From the NCBI RefSeq assembly GCF_000711795.1, contig NZ_JONH01000012.1:164902-228901 (forward strand): a DNA stretch of 64,000 bases. The letters are read 5' to 3'. The position numbers were made by a program, and so were the translations under genes. The first letter of the stretch is position 1; every line of letters begins with the position of its first letter. Of the stretch, positions 1 through 8,580 are shown piece after piece. The notes under the pieces are model-generated. The model ran no database searches. It was not told the origin of the DNA and saw only the letters and a program-made list of their open reading frames with translations. Source of the DNA: Vibrio pacinii DSM 19139. Lineage in GTDB: Bacteria; Pseudomonadota; Gammaproteobacteria; Enterobacterales; Vibrionaceae.

Positions 1-52
1 AGCTTACTTAAGAGGAGAGTTTTAGCATTATTTGAAGGATTATAAGAGAAGT

Positions 53-94
53 ATGATGTAGCTCTATTTCAAAATGAATAACGAGCTACATCAT
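53..94. repeat. 12-bp perfect inverted repeat downstream of fnr
   Basis: Arms ATGATGTAGCTC (53-64) and GAGCTACATCAT (83-94) are perfectly complementary around an 18-nt loop. The element starts 10 bases past the fnr stop codon, so it would fold at the 3' end of the fnr transcript. There is no T-run on either side, so it is not a typical intrinsic terminator; a transcript-stabilising hairpin is equally possible. Confidence 0.6.
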
Positions 95-103
95 TGAAAG
101 GTA

Positions 104-853
104 TTACGATTCTTTAGACACGCCAGCCAATGCCATTAGTGCGTCGTGATCTAAGATAGTGATATATTTGCCTTTAACACTAAGAATTTCTGACTTCTGA
201 AAACGACCTAAAAGACGAGAAATAGTTTCAACGGTGAGGCCAAGGTAATTACCGATATCACCACGAGTCATGGTCAAACGGAATTCACGAGGGCTAAAGC
301 CGCGCTGAGAGAAACGGGTTGAAAGGTTGTATAAGAACGCGGCAAGACGCTCTTCTGCATTCTTTTTGGAAAGCAGCAATATCATCTCTTGATCGCCTTT
401 GATTTCATTGCTCATCAAACGCATGATCTGCTGACGTAGTTTAGGCATTTTGCCTGAAAGATCGTCAAGAATTTCGTAAGGAATTTCACACACCATTGAG
501 GTTTCTAGTGCTTGTGCAAAGCTTGGGTGCAAATCACCAGTGATCGCATCAAAGCCAACTAAATCACCGGCAAGATGAAACGCAGTAATTTGCTCATCAC
601 CTTGTTCAGTAATGGTGTAACTCTTGATTGTACCTGAACGAATTGCGTAAAGAGACTTGAGTTCATCTCCCGCTTTAAACAGTTCTTGTCCTTTCTGGAT
701 TGGCTTTTTACGCTCAATGATTTGGTCAAGCTGGTCGAGCTCAGACTCATTAAGTGTAAACGGAATACAAAGCTGACTAATGCTACAATCTTGGCAGTGG
801 ATAGCACAACCGCCGGATTGAACGCGCTTTGTTGCAGGCTTTTCAGAAATCAT
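104..853 (-). CDS. fnr: FNR, oxygen-sensing CRP-family transcription regulator
   Basis: Global regulator of the switch to low-oxygen metabolism. The 249-residue length equals the usual FNR length within a residue. Cysteines 20, 23 and 29 near the N-terminus plus one near residue 122 (in [10 protein letters not shown]) sit where E. coli FNR binds its [4Fe-4S] cluster. A cyclic-nucleotide-type beta barrel follows, then a C-terminal helix-turn-helix with the recognition segment [11 protein letters not shown], which carries the E..SR residues that read TTGAT half-sites. The gene lies downstream of, and in the same direction as, the cbb3 oxidase assembly genes, a common gammaproteobacterial arrangement. 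A perfect FNR box 17 bases upstream of the ATG indicates autoregulation. Identification is very secure. Confidence 0.97.
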   Translation of the reverse strand: MISEKPATKRVQSGGCAIHCQDCSISQLCIPFTLNESELDQLDQIIERKKPIQKGQELFKAGDELKSLYAIRSGTIKSYTITEQGDEQITAFHLAGDLVGFDAITGDLHPSFAQALETSMVCEIPYEILDDLSGKMPKLRQQIMRLMSNEIKGDQEMILLLSKKNAEERLAAFLYNLSTRFSQRGFSPREFRLTMTRGDIGNYLGLTVETISRLLGRFQKSEILSVKGKYITILDHDALMALAGVSKES

Positions 854-869
854 AACAACCTTTCACTAT

Positions 870-883
870 TTGATATACATCAA
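870..883 (-). promoter_or_regulatory. FNR box in the fnr promoter
   Basis: TTGAT-ATAC-ATCAA is a perfect match to the FNR consensus TTGAT-N4-ATCAA. It lies 17 bp upstream of the fnr start codon, close enough to overlap the core promoter or transcription start, as expected for negative autoregulation. Confidence 0.85.
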
Positions 884-941
884 TATTTTAGCACCCATTA
901 AGCCTAAAGGGTAGTGTAAAAAGCCCCGTAAAAACAGTTAA

Positions 942-1616
942 CTAAAAGTTAATTGATAATAGACTTAGCACGCCGTAGCCAGTATAAACGCCATAGAGCA
1001 GGATTATAACCGCAACAATGTGTCGGAATGTGTAAGATGATTGCAACTTATGCAAAGAGGTTGCCGCGTGGCCAACCAAGAGCATTGCAGGCAGCGTTCC
1101 TAAGCCGAAAGCTAACATGACTAACGCGCCATTAAGGGCACTCCCCGACACCGCAGACCAAGTTAGCATTGAGTAAACCAAGCCACATGGTAGCCATCCC
1201 CATATAAAACCAAAAGGTAAAGCATGGATGGGTGAACGAAGAGGCAACAGGGATTTACCGGCTGGAGAAATCACCCGCCATAAAGATTGGCCAAGTTTTT
1301 CAATATGCAGTAAACCTTGCCACCAACGGCCAATATAACCAGCAAGCAAAATCATAAATAGTGCAGCGGCCAGTCGCAACCAAGCCAAAACGTCATTAAG
1401 GTGACCAATTTCAGTCAACGTTGATACCGCACCACCAACCAGAGCGCCAATCACCGCATAACTGGTTAATCGACCAAGGTTATAGAATAGCGGCGTTAAC
1501 TTTGACGGGTGTTTTTGTCCCATGGTGAGCATAGAAGCGATGCCACCACACATCCCCATACAATGGCCAGCGCCAACTAATCCTATCAAAAATGCACCAA
1601 CCCAATCAGGTGTCAT
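942..1616 (-). CDS. SafE/TauE-like membrane protein of the cbb3 cluster
   Basis: A 224-residue polytopic membrane protein with about six hydrophobic segments and glycine-rich motifs (GLVGAGHCMGMCGG near the N-terminus, WGWLPCGLVYS in the middle) typical of the sulfite exporter TauE/SafE-like family found at the end of cco clusters. The His/Met/Cys-rich GHCMGMCGG motif suggests metal binding; an accessory role in copper supply or oxidase assembly is inference from context. Its ATG overlaps the ccoS stop by 4 bases (ATGA), so the two are translationally coupled. It is the last gene of the oxidase operon. A weak TTAACT-TTT-AGTTAA hairpin followed by a short T-run just downstream may end the transcript. 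Confidence 0.8.
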   Translation of the reverse strand: MTPDWVGAFLIGLVGAGHCMGMCGGIASMLTMGQKHPSKLTPLFYNLGRLTSYAVIGALVGGAVSTLTEIGHLNDVLAWLRLAAALFMILLAGYIGRWWQGLLHIEKLGQSLWRVISPAGKSLLPLRSPIHALPFGFIWGWLPCGLVYSMLTWSAVSGSALNGALVMLAFGLGTLPAMLLVGHAATSLHKLQSSYTFRHIVAVIILLYGVYTGYGVLSLLSINF

Positions 1617-1777
1617 TTTGGGCGCTTCTCTTTATTTTCGTCATCATCAAAGAGAATACTGTGCCCTTGACGTTCCAAATCTTCAAACTGTTCGCTCTTC
1701 ACCGCCCATAAAAACACTGCGACGGCAACACACACCAATACAATTGCGATTGGGATAAGGATATAAAGGCTTTCCAT
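1613..1777 (-). CDS. ccoS: CcoS, cbb3-type oxidase assembly protein
   Basis: A 54-residue single-pass membrane protein starting MESLYILIPIAIVLVC, with one N-terminal transmembrane helix and an acidic/basic cytoplasmic tail containing FEDLERQG and LFDDD. These are the hallmarks of CcoS, the small protein needed to insert cofactors into cbb3 oxidase. The start codon directly follows the ccoI stop codon (TAG then ATG), and the TGA overlaps the next ATG. The position between ccoI and the SafE-like gene is the canonical one. Confidence 0.93.
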   Translation of the reverse strand: MESLYILIPIAIVLVCVAVAVFLWAVKSEQFEDLERQGHSILFDDDENKEKRPK

Positions 1778-4150
1778 CTATTTACCTTTTTCTTTGAGCA
1801 GACGCAGAGAGTTAGATACTACAATAATTGAACTCGCAGACATACCAACGACTGCAAAATAGGGGGCGACGAAACCCAATACGGCCAACGGTAATATAAG
1901 TACGTTATAACCTAACGACCAGGCTAGGTTCTCGCGAATGATCTTACGAGTTTGCAGTGCAAGTTGACGAGCTTCAAGAATTCTATCAAGTCTGTCACCA
2001 AGTAAGACCATATCGGCTGACGCTTTCGCCACATCAGTACCGCTACCCATTGCTACCGACAAGTGCGCACCCGCTAAAGTTGGTGCATCGTTGATTCCAT
2101 CACCAATCATCATTGTAATATCATTGGCATCAACATTTTGCAGATAAGTCAACTTATCTTGCGGCTTAGCACCAGCCACGACATTCTCAATGCCAATCTG
2201 ATCGGCAACAATTTTAGCGTTATGTTCGATATCGCCTGTCAGCAATGTGACTTTAACGCCAGCGCGTTGGAATTGCTCAATAAATTGTTTCGTTTCTGAA
2301 CGAATCGGATCTTGGTAGATGAAGGTCGCGACATGCTGATTATCTATCGATAGATACACGGAGTTGGCTTGAGCTAAGTCCGCGTTGTCTAACACAAACT
2401 GGGCACTGCCAATCTTTACTTGCTGGCCAGAAAATAAGCCTTGGATACCAGAGCCAATCACGTTTTCAACTTCTGTCACCGTTACATCATTATCTGCGTA
2501 ACGCTTAAATGCTCGAGCGATCGGGTGATTCGCATGCTCTTCAAGTGACGCGGCAATGGCGAGAGCTTTGTCTTTGGTTAGTTCGCTGTGTAATTGAACA
2601 TCATCAATAACAATATCACCATGGGTTAAGGTGCCAGTCTTATCAACGATAAGATGATTGACCTTACATAAGGTTTCAAAAACGTGGCTTTTACGCAGTA
2701 AAATACCTAAATTACCCATACGTGACGTGGCACAAGTCAACGCTGTTGGGGTCGCAAGAGACAACGCGCAAGGGCAGGTCGCAACCAGTACTGACAACAT
2801 AATCCAAAACGCATCATCTGGACGAGCTTGATACCAGAAAAACCAAGTACCAGCAGCAATGACCAAAATGATGGCGACAAAGTAACGCGCAACAATATCT
2901 GCAATTTCAGCGATCTTGGGCTTGGATAGCTGCGCTTCATCTTGCAAGCGGACGATATTAGAAATCATTGAATCGATTTTCGAAGATGTGACTTCAAGCT
3001 CAAACGCTTCCTCGCCGTTAAGCGTACCTGCAAAAACCATGTCATCAACCTGTTTAACCACAGGTAGGGATTCGCCTGTTAACATTGACTCATCAATGTG
3101 AACACGACCAGTAATGATCTTACCATCGGCAGGAACATGCTCACCGGGTAAGACGCGAATTTGGTCACCGACCTTGAGTGTCTTGACCGGAACTTGTTCT
3201 CCATCTAGGCGATTGGCAATTGCTGGGATAAGTTTCAGTAAATTACCACTGGCCGCTGCTGCTTTACGACGGGCGCGCATTTCAAGAAAACGTCCAACTA
3301 ACAAGAAGAAGGCAAACATTGAGATAGACTCAAAAAAGACTTCCCCTTGTTCTGTCACCGTCGCAACTAGACTTGCGCAGTAAGCAAAGATCATCGCAAT
3401 CGAGACAGGTACATCCATACCCAGAGTACGGCTGCGAATACTTCGCCATGCATTGAGGTAAAAGGGTAAGGCAGAGTAGAGCATCACCGGAGTAGCAAAA
3501 ATTAAGCTCACCCAACGAAAGTAGTTTTTAAACTCAGGCTCTAGGTCGCCAAACACTTCAAGATAAAGCGCTACCGCGAGCATCATCACTTGCATGGTCG
3601 CAAGACCTGCAATCCCCAAACGATAGAGGTATTGCTTCATTTGCTCGTGATAGGCCGCTTCTTGTTTATCCGCTTCAAATGGTGCAGCTTTGTAACCAAG
3701 CTTGTGAATTGAAGAGAGTAATTCACTGAGCTTAGTTTGAGTTTTATCCCAGGCTAATATCGCACGGTTGGTCGTCGTATTAACACGAATAGAAACGACA
3801 CCTTGTTTAGTCGACACTTGTTTTTCTATCAACCAAGCGCAAGCTGCACAAGAGACACCATCTAGTGACAATGTCACTTCTGCGTAATTGTCGCTGTTGC
3901 GAACGAACTCCGATTGTACTTCATCATTATCATAATGAATGAGAGCCTGAAGCTGCTCAGGAATAAGGTCGGCTTTTTCTGCCGGTGCGGTTCGATATTG
4001 ATAATAAGAGACGAGGCCGCTATCAACGATAGTCTGAGCGACGGTTTCGCATCCTGGGCAACACATTTCTCTGGTTTCACCGAGAATATCTACTTGGTAG
4101 TCCGTGTTGGCTGGTACATCTTCACCACAGTGATAACACGATTTGCACAT
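1778..4150 (-). CDS. ccoI: CcoI/FixI copper-transporting P1B-type ATPase
   Basis: Inner-membrane copper pump that supplies copper to cbb3 oxidase. Length 790 residues. A Cys-rich N-terminus (CKSCYHCG, CCPGC) is followed by a heavy-metal-associated domain with GVSCAAC near residue 100. The membrane metal-binding CPC motif (ATCPCALSLATP, about residue 455), phosphorylation site DKTGTLTHG (about 500), HP motif (ANHPIARAF) and hinge GDGINDAPTL (about 683) are all present, so the pump should be active. It lies between ccoH and ccoS in the expected order. A perfect matS site falls inside the gene (3865-3877). Confidence 0.96.
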   Translation of the reverse strand: MCKSCYHCGEDVPANTDYQVDILGETREMCCPGCETVAQTIVDSGLVSYYQYRTAPAEKADLIPEQLQALIHYDNDEVQSEFVRNSDNYAEVTLSLDGVSCAACAWLIEKQVSTKQGVVSIRVNTTTNRAILAWDKTQTKLSELLSSIHKLGYKAAPFEADKQEAAYHEQMKQYLYRLGIAGLATMQVMMLAVALYLEVFGDLEPEFKNYFRWVSLIFATPVMLYSALPFYLNAWRSIRSRTLGMDVPVSIAMIFAYCASLVATVTEQGEVFFESISMFAFFLLVGRFLEMRARRKAAAASGNLLKLIPAIANRLDGEQVPVKTLKVGDQIRVLPGEHVPADGKIITGRVHIDESMLTGESLPVVKQVDDMVFAGTLNGEEAFELEVTSSKIDSMISNIVRLQDEAQLSKPKIAEIADIVARYFVAIILVIAAGTWFFWYQARPDDAFWIMLSVLVATCPCALSLATPTALTCATSRMGNLGILLRKSHVFETLCKVNHLIVDKTGTLTHGDIVIDDVQLHSELTKDKALAIAASLEEHANHPIARAFKRYADNDVTVTEVENVIGSGIQGLFSGQQVKIGSAQFVLDNADLAQANSVYLSIDNQHVATFIYQDPIRSETKQFIEQFQRAGVKVTLLTGDIEHNAKIVADQIGIENVVAGAKPQDKLTYLQNVDANDITMMIGDGINDAPTLAGAHLSVAMGSGTDVAKASADMVLLGDRLDRILEARQLALQTRKIIRENLAWSLGYNVLILPLAVLGFVAPYFAVVGMSASSIIVVSNSLRLLKEKGK
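3865..3877. promoter_or_regulatory. matS site (MatP-binding)
   Basis: GTGAC-AAT-GTCAC matches the matS consensus GTGACRNYGTCAC at every position. It lies within the ccoI coding sequence. The matP gene itself is 8 kb away. Confidence 0.8.
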
Positions 4151-4159
4151 AGATTTTGC

Positions 4160-4639
4160 TTAGTTGGATAGTGGGACAAATGACATAGTAGGGAACTCTA
4201 CTCGGCCTTGAATTAACCATTTTTCATCATGTGGAGTTAACTCGATAAACCACGGACCTTGCAGCTCATTCTCAAGAGTTAAACGGTAATGACCACGTGC
4301 ATCGGATGTGATCAGCTGAGTGAAGTCTCTATCGGGTAAGGTGCGATGGGCAAACATAGCGGTAATAGCAGGGTAGTGATCGAGCTGCCCCTTTTCAAAC
4401 TGGACCACAATTGTGTTGCCTTCAGAAGAAACTGCAGCGCTCAGGCCCAGCTCTTTCGCGGTGCTAACACGAGATATATCAACGTTAATACCCTTACCTT
4501 TTTTATAGTAATCCTCAGTAACAAGATGAACTGATTGATTTGTGAGTATTAACACTCTGACTACCGTTAAAAGAGATACACCGACGGTAAGAGTAATCAG
4601 AAACCACGGCCAAAACTGCTTATACCAAGGCTGTTCCAT
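4160..4639 (-). CDS. ccoH: CcoH/FixH-family cbb3 oxidase assembly protein
   Basis: A 159-residue protein with one N-terminal transmembrane segment (about residues 10-34, WPWFLITLTVGVSLLTVV) and a periplasmic beta-rich domain, matching the FixH/CcoH family that associates with the cbb3 complex during assembly. The motif VTEDYYKKGKGIN is characteristic of the family. It begins 87 bases past the ccoP stop and ends 9 bases before ccoI. The hairpin between ccoP and this gene suggests a lower expression level for the assembly genes than for the structural subunits. Confidence 0.88.
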   Translation of the reverse strand: MEQPWYKQFWPWFLITLTVGVSLLTVVRVLILTNQSVHLVTEDYYKKGKGINVDISRVSTAKELGLSAAVSSEGNTIVVQFEKGQLDHYPAITAMFAHRTLPDRDFTQLITSDARGHYRLTLENELQGPWFIELTPHDEKWLIQGRVEFPTMSFVPLSN

Positions 4640-4682
4640 AAAAAAGTTCTCAATAAAAAATGAAAGAAATTAGGGCTTTAAT

Positions 4683-4715
4683 TTAAAAGAAAGACAGCCC
4701 CTTGAATAGGGGCTG
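4683..4715 (-). terminator. Attenuating terminator between ccoP and ccoH
   Basis: CAGCCCC (4695-4701), a 7-nt loop and GGGGCTG (4709-4715) form a 7-bp GC-rich stem. Read on the minus strand it is followed by a pyrimidine-rich TCTTTCTTTT stretch. It sits just after the ccoP stop, so it probably separates the ccoNOQP structural transcript from the assembly genes by partial termination. Confidence 0.7.
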
Positions 4716-4726
4716 TTATTGGAATG

Positions 4727-5707
4727 TTACTTATTATCTGAGTTGCTTAGGCTCCAAACATAGGCTGAAACAAGTTGAATTTTGTCTTCACCAAGAATGT
4801 CTTTCCAAGCCGGCATTACACCAGAACGACCATTCATTACTGTTTCAGTAACGTCAGCTCGTGAACCACCAAATAGCCAGTATTGATCTGTCAAGTCAGG
4901 AGCACCCACAGCTGGGTTACCTTTACCGTCAGTACCGTGACAGGCAGCACACACAACAAAGCGAGCTTTACCTGCTTCTGCTTCACGTGCGTTGACACTA
5001 CGACCAGACAAACTCAGTGTGTAGCTTACTACTTCGTTCACACCTTGTTCACCAAGCGCATCTTTCCAAGAAGGCATCTGGCCGATACGGCCTTGCATCA
5101 AGGTTGTCACGATAGCCTGCGGCTCACCGCCGTATAGCCATGCATCGTCAGTCAGGTTAGGAAACCCTTTCTGACCGCGGGCATCAGAGCCATGACACTG
5201 AGAACAGTTTTGCAAGAACAGACGTTGACCCACTTTTACTGCTTCACTATCCGCTGCAATTTCAGGGATAGGGCGCAGCTCAGTTGAGCCATCGACGTAC
5301 GCAAGTTTCTTAAATGCTTCGCCAAAGTAGGTTTCTGCATCATCAAGCTCTTTCGCGTATTGAACCAACTGTTTATTCTGTTGAGCAGCAGCGATAGACG
5401 CTTTTGATTCCTCAATAGAACGCACAGTTTGGTCAGAACTCTGCCAACCTAGTACACCTTTGAAACTACCTAAACCTGGGTACAGAGTTAGGTAGATCGC
5501 AGCGAATACAAACGTACTAACGAACAGGTAAGTCCACCACTTAGGTAGTGGGTTGTTCAGTTCACGAATACCATCGTACTCGTGTCCCATGTCTGCACCT
5601 TCTTCAACGCCCATCTTATCTTTTAGGCACCAAAGCAGAAGTGCAGCACAGCCGACAAGAGTACCGACGGTGATGATGATTATCCAAAGACTCCAAAACG
5701 TCGTCAT
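4727..5707 (-). CDS. ccoP: cbb3-type cytochrome c oxidase subunit III, diheme
   Basis: Electron-entry subunit of the cbb3 oxidase. Its 326 residues hold two N-terminal transmembrane segments (about 4-28 and 57-79) followed by two cytochrome c domains with heme sites CSQCH (168-172) and CAACH (253-257). The downstream methionines in GQMPSW and GVMPAW are the likely axial ligands. The N-terminal extra helix is usual for proteobacterial CcoP. The ATG overlaps the ccoQ TGA by 4 bases, so translation of the two is coupled. Confidence 0.97.
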   Translation of the reverse strand: MTTFWSLWIIIITVGTLVGCAALLLWCLKDKMGVEEGADMGHEYDGIRELNNPLPKWWTYLFVSTFVFAAIYLTLYPGLGSFKGVLGWQSSDQTVRSIEESKASIAAAQQNKQLVQYAKELDDAETYFGEAFKKLAYVDGSTELRPIPEIAADSEAVKVGQRLFLQNCSQCHGSDARGQKGFPNLTDDAWLYGGEPQAIVTTLMQGRIGQMPSWKDALGEQGVNEVVSYTLSLSGRSVNAREAEAGKARFVVCAACHGTDGKGNPAVGAPDLTDQYWLFGGSRADVTETVMNGRSGVMPAWKDILGEDKIQLVSAYVWSLSNSDNK

Positions 5708-5880
5708 TGCTTAGTCACTCCTTGTTCTTTTTCAGGCGCTTTCTGCTCATCAGCGAAAACAAGGTTCGCGGCTTCGTCAAAGCGAGCTTTTCGGCTTTTA
5801 CCGTAAGCCCACCAAACCACACCAAGAAAGCTAACAAACAGCACTATGGTCCAAATACTGTGAATAGTACCGATATCCAT
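5704..5880 (-). CDS. ccoQ: CcoQ, small cbb3 oxidase subunit IV
   Basis: A 58-residue protein beginning MDIGTIHSIWTIVLFVSFLG with one transmembrane helix, the VVWWAYGKSRK motif at the membrane edge and a charged tail, which is diagnostic of CcoQ. It stabilises the cbb3 complex. It lies between ccoO (16-base gap) and ccoP (4-base overlap), the canonical position. Confidence 0.94.
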   Translation of the reverse strand: MDIGTIHSIWTIVLFVSFLGVVWWAYGKSRKARFDEAANLVFADEQKAPEKEQGVTKQ

Positions 5881-5896
5881 AATTTAACCCCTTTAA

Positions 5897-6517
5897 TTAC
5901 TTCATTGCGTGACCAAGAGACTGAAGGTAAGCAATGATGGCATCCATCTCTGTTTTCCCTTCGACATCTTTAGACGCGTTTGCGATTTGCTCATCAGTGT
6001 ACGGAACACCAAACTGATCTCGGAATATTTGTAGCTTTTTCTGTGTGTCCTTACCATCAAGGACATTGTCAGCAAGCCATGGGAAACCAGGCATGTTTGA
6101 CTCAGGAACTAGCTCACGAGGATCAAGTAGGTGAACACGGTGCCACTCATCAGAGTAACGCCCACCAACACGCGCCAAATCAGGGCCAGTACGCTTAGAA
6201 CCCCACAGGAACGGGTGCTCATAAACGCTTTCACCTGCCACTGAGTAGTGACCGTAACGCTCTGTTTCCGAACGGAATGGGCGAATCATTTGGCTGTGAC
6301 AAACGTTACAACCTTCACGGATGTAAACGTCACGACCTTCCATCTCAAGCGCAGTATAAGGACGTAAGTTCTCTACTGGTTCAGTGGTTTGTTTTTGGAA
6401 GATCAGAGGAGTGATCTCTACGAGAGCACCCAGACTGATAGCAAAAACGATCAGAATCGCTAGCAAACCGACATTGCGTTCAACAATTTCGTGGCGATTG
6501 TTAGAATTAGAACTCAT
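5897..6517 (-). CDS. ccoO: cbb3-type cytochrome c oxidase subunit II, monoheme
   Basis: A 206-residue membrane-anchored cytochrome c. One N-terminal transmembrane helix (about residues 15-36) is followed by the heme site CNVCH (70-74) in the context [14 protein letters not shown], which is invariant in CcoO. The motif SNMPGFPWL carries the likely axial methionine. It relays electrons from CcoP to CcoN. It follows ccoN by 13 bases. Confidence 0.97.
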   Translation of the reverse strand: MSSNSNNRHEIVERNVGLLAILIVFAISLGALVEITPLIFQKQTTEPVENLRPYTALEMEGRDVYIREGCNVCHSQMIRPFRSETERYGHYSVAGESVYEHPFLWGSKRTGPDLARVGGRYSDEWHRVHLLDPRELVPESNMPGFPWLADNVLDGKDTQKKLQIFRDQFGVPYTDEQIANASKDVEGKTEMDAIIAYLQSLGHAMK

Positions 6518-6530
6518 TCTTTAAATCTCC

Positions 6531-7964
6531 TTATGCCGGCTGTGGGATAGCTTTTAAACTATCTTTTGGCGCTGTTACCGTTTTGTACGTGTTGTATGCC
6601 ATTAAGAACATACCAGCTAGGAAGATAAATCCACCTAAGAAACGTACGAAATAGAACGGGTAAGATGCTTGTACAGATTCTACGAAGCTGTAAGTCAATG
6701 TACCGTCAGAGTTAACTGCACGCCACATCAGACCTTGCATTACGCCAGAGATCCACATTGCTACGATGTAAAGAACCGTACCAATTGTTGCCAACCAGAA
6801 GTGAGTATTGATTAGACCTACTGAGTACATACGTTGTTGACCAAATAGTCGAGGAACTAAATGGTAAACCGAACCAATCGAAACCATCGCAACCCAACCA
6901 AGAGCACCAGAATGCACGTGGCCAATAGTCCAGTCAGTGTAGTGAGACAGTGCGTTAACTGTCTTAATCGACATCATAGGACCTTCAAACGTAGACATAC
7001 CGTAGAACGATAGAGATACGATGAGGAAACGTAGGATAGGGTCATAACGAAGTTTGTGCCATGCGCCAGACAGCGTCATGATACCGTTAATCATACCACC
7101 CCAAGACGGTGCGAATAGAACCAGTGACATCACCATACCTAGCGATTGCGTCCAATCTGGAAGCGCAGTGTAGTGTAAGTGGTGAGGACCTGCCCAAATG
7201 TACAAAGAGACTAATGCCCAAAAGTGAACGATTGACAGACGGTAAGAGTATACTGGGCGTTCAGCTTGCTTAGGTACAAAGTAGTACATCATACCTAGGA
7301 AACCAGTCGTCAGTAGGAAACCTACTGCATTATGACCATACCACCACTGAACCATCGCATCGACCGCACCAGAATAAATCGAGTACGATTTACCCATAGA
7401 CACAGGGATTGCCATGCTGTTTACGATATGAAGCACCGCAACAGTGATGATAAAGGCACCGAAGAACCAGTTTGCTACGTAGATGTGTGAGGTATTACGC
7501 TTAATCAATGTTCCGAAGAACACAACCGCATAAGAGACCCAGACAACTGCGATGGCGATATCGATAGGCCACTCTAGCTCAGCGTACTCTTTACCCGATG
7601 TAAAACCGAGCGGTAGAGTAATTGCTGCTGCTAAAATAATGGCTTGCCAGCCCCAGAAGGTAAAGGCGACAAGAGGGCCACCAAATAAACGTGTTTGACA
7701 AGTACGCTGAACAACGTAATAGGACGTTGCGAATAGGGCACTTGTACCAAACGCGAAAATAACCGCATTAGTATGCAGAGGACGTAAGCGACTGTACGTC
7801 AACCACGGCGTATCAAAGTTTAGCTGTGGCCAAACTAATTGAGCGGCAATCAAAACACCAACAGCCATGCCAACAATACCCCAGAGAATAGTCACTAAGG
7901 TAAACTGACGGACGACTGTATAGTTGTAGTTTTGTTCAAGCTGCTTTTCTTGGCTCATTTGCAT
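6531..7964 (-). CDS. ccoN: cbb3-type cytochrome c oxidase subunit I, catalytic
   Basis: Catalytic subunit that reduces oxygen at the heme b3-CuB site and pumps protons. Its 477 residues contain about 12 hydrophobic segments. Heme and copper ligand histidines are visible in [38 protein letters not shown] and [12 protein letters not shown]. It is the first gene of the oxidase operon. The 251-bp divergent interval to the next plus-strand gene holds a short inverted repeat but no convincing FNR box. Confidence 0.97.
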   Translation of the reverse strand: MQMSQEKQLEQNYNYTVVRQFTLVTILWGIVGMAVGVLIAAQLVWPQLNFDTPWLTYSRLRPLHTNAVIFAFGTSALFATSYYVVQRTCQTRLFGGPLVAFTFWGWQAIILAAAITLPLGFTSGKEYAELEWPIDIAIAVVWVSYAVVFFGTLIKRNTSHIYVANWFFGAFIITVAVLHIVNSMAIPVSMGKSYSIYSGAVDAMVQWWYGHNAVGFLLTTGFLGMMYYFVPKQAERPVYSYRLSIVHFWALVSLYIWAGPHHLHYTALPDWTQSLGMVMSLVLFAPSWGGMINGIMTLSGAWHKLRYDPILRFLIVSLSFYGMSTFEGPMMSIKTVNALSHYTDWTIGHVHSGALGWVAMVSIGSVYHLVPRLFGQQRMYSVGLINTHFWLATIGTVLYIVAMWISGVMQGLMWRAVNSDGTLTYSFVESVQASYPFYFVRFLGGFIFLAGMFLMAYNTYKTVTAPKDSLKAIPQPA

Positions 7965-8001
7965 GCTTCCAATTTCTAATTAACTACACTTTACTTCCAA
8001 C

Positions 8002-8015
8002 ACGACACATGTCGT
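8002..8015. promoter_or_regulatory. Inverted repeat in the ccoN / nosP divergent interval
   Basis: ACGACA-CA-TGTCGT is a 6-bp perfect inverted repeat with a 2-bp spacer, 38-51 bp upstream of the ccoN ATG. The size and place fit a dimeric regulator operator for ccoN, but I do not recognise a known consensus. Confidence 0.35.
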
Positions 8016-8215
8016 AATGCCACCCAAACCTTAAAGAAAAATAGAACCGTATCAGTCGGTTAATAATTCTTGCCGATTTTTAAAAAAAGTGGCATTTTCA
8101 GCCGCCAACTATACTGCATTTAACAATTCAATGACAGAGTAGTAACCTTACAGTCGGTCAGGTTTTGACCTTTTATTTTAAAACTTTGAACTTTGTTACA
8201 CGGAGAACCCCTCAA

Positions 8216-8578
8216 ATGGCCGCTGAAAAACTCACTCGTGGACGTTTTGTTCAAATAATCATCATGTTAACCCTACTGATTAGTGCGTTTATTTGGCGTA
8301 CTGTCGTGCATACGTCACAAATTTCAGTGACCTGTGAGGAGACTGCAGAGTGTGTCTTTTTTGTAAATAACTCTCGGTTTTTTGCTCAAATAACCAGTGA
8401 TGAGTTACAGATTCGTACCGATGCCCCAGGAGTAACGATAAAGGCACAATTTTCACCCTCGGAGCTGACTCAAAAAAACGACACTTGGACATTTTCTTAC
8501 CCAGAGTCATTAAATGAGTTTGAGTTAACTGTTAACGTAGTAAATCAAACTCATCAGGTCATTATCGTCAAAAAATAA
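8216..8578 (+). CDS. Small membrane-anchored protein of unknown function, upstream of nosP/vpsV
   Basis: I do not recognise a characterised family. The 120-residue product has a basic N-terminus (MAAEKLTRGRF), one transmembrane helix (about 12-30, IIIMLTLLISAFIW) and a periplasmic beta-rich domain of about 85 residues with two cysteines (CEETAEC). I chose the ATG at 8216 because GGAG lies 10 bases upstream; an upstream in-frame ATG at 8165 lacks a ribosome site. The stop is 2 bases before the FIST gene start, so it is cotranscribed with the NO-sensor pair and divergent from ccoN. The V. cholerae region VC1442-VC1445 appears to have the same layout. Confidence 0.75.
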   Translation: MAAEKLTRGRFVQIIIMLTLLISAFIWRTVVHTSQISVTCEETAECVFFVNNSRFFAQITSDELQIRTDAPGVTIKAQFSPSELTQKNDTWTFSYPESLNEFELTVNVVNQTHQVIIVKK

Positions 8579-8580
8579 TA

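Noticed and set aside
1..52. Possible uspE-like gene left of fnr, as in other gammaproteobacteria
   Set aside because: No coding sequence for it lies inside the window, so it cannot be supported.
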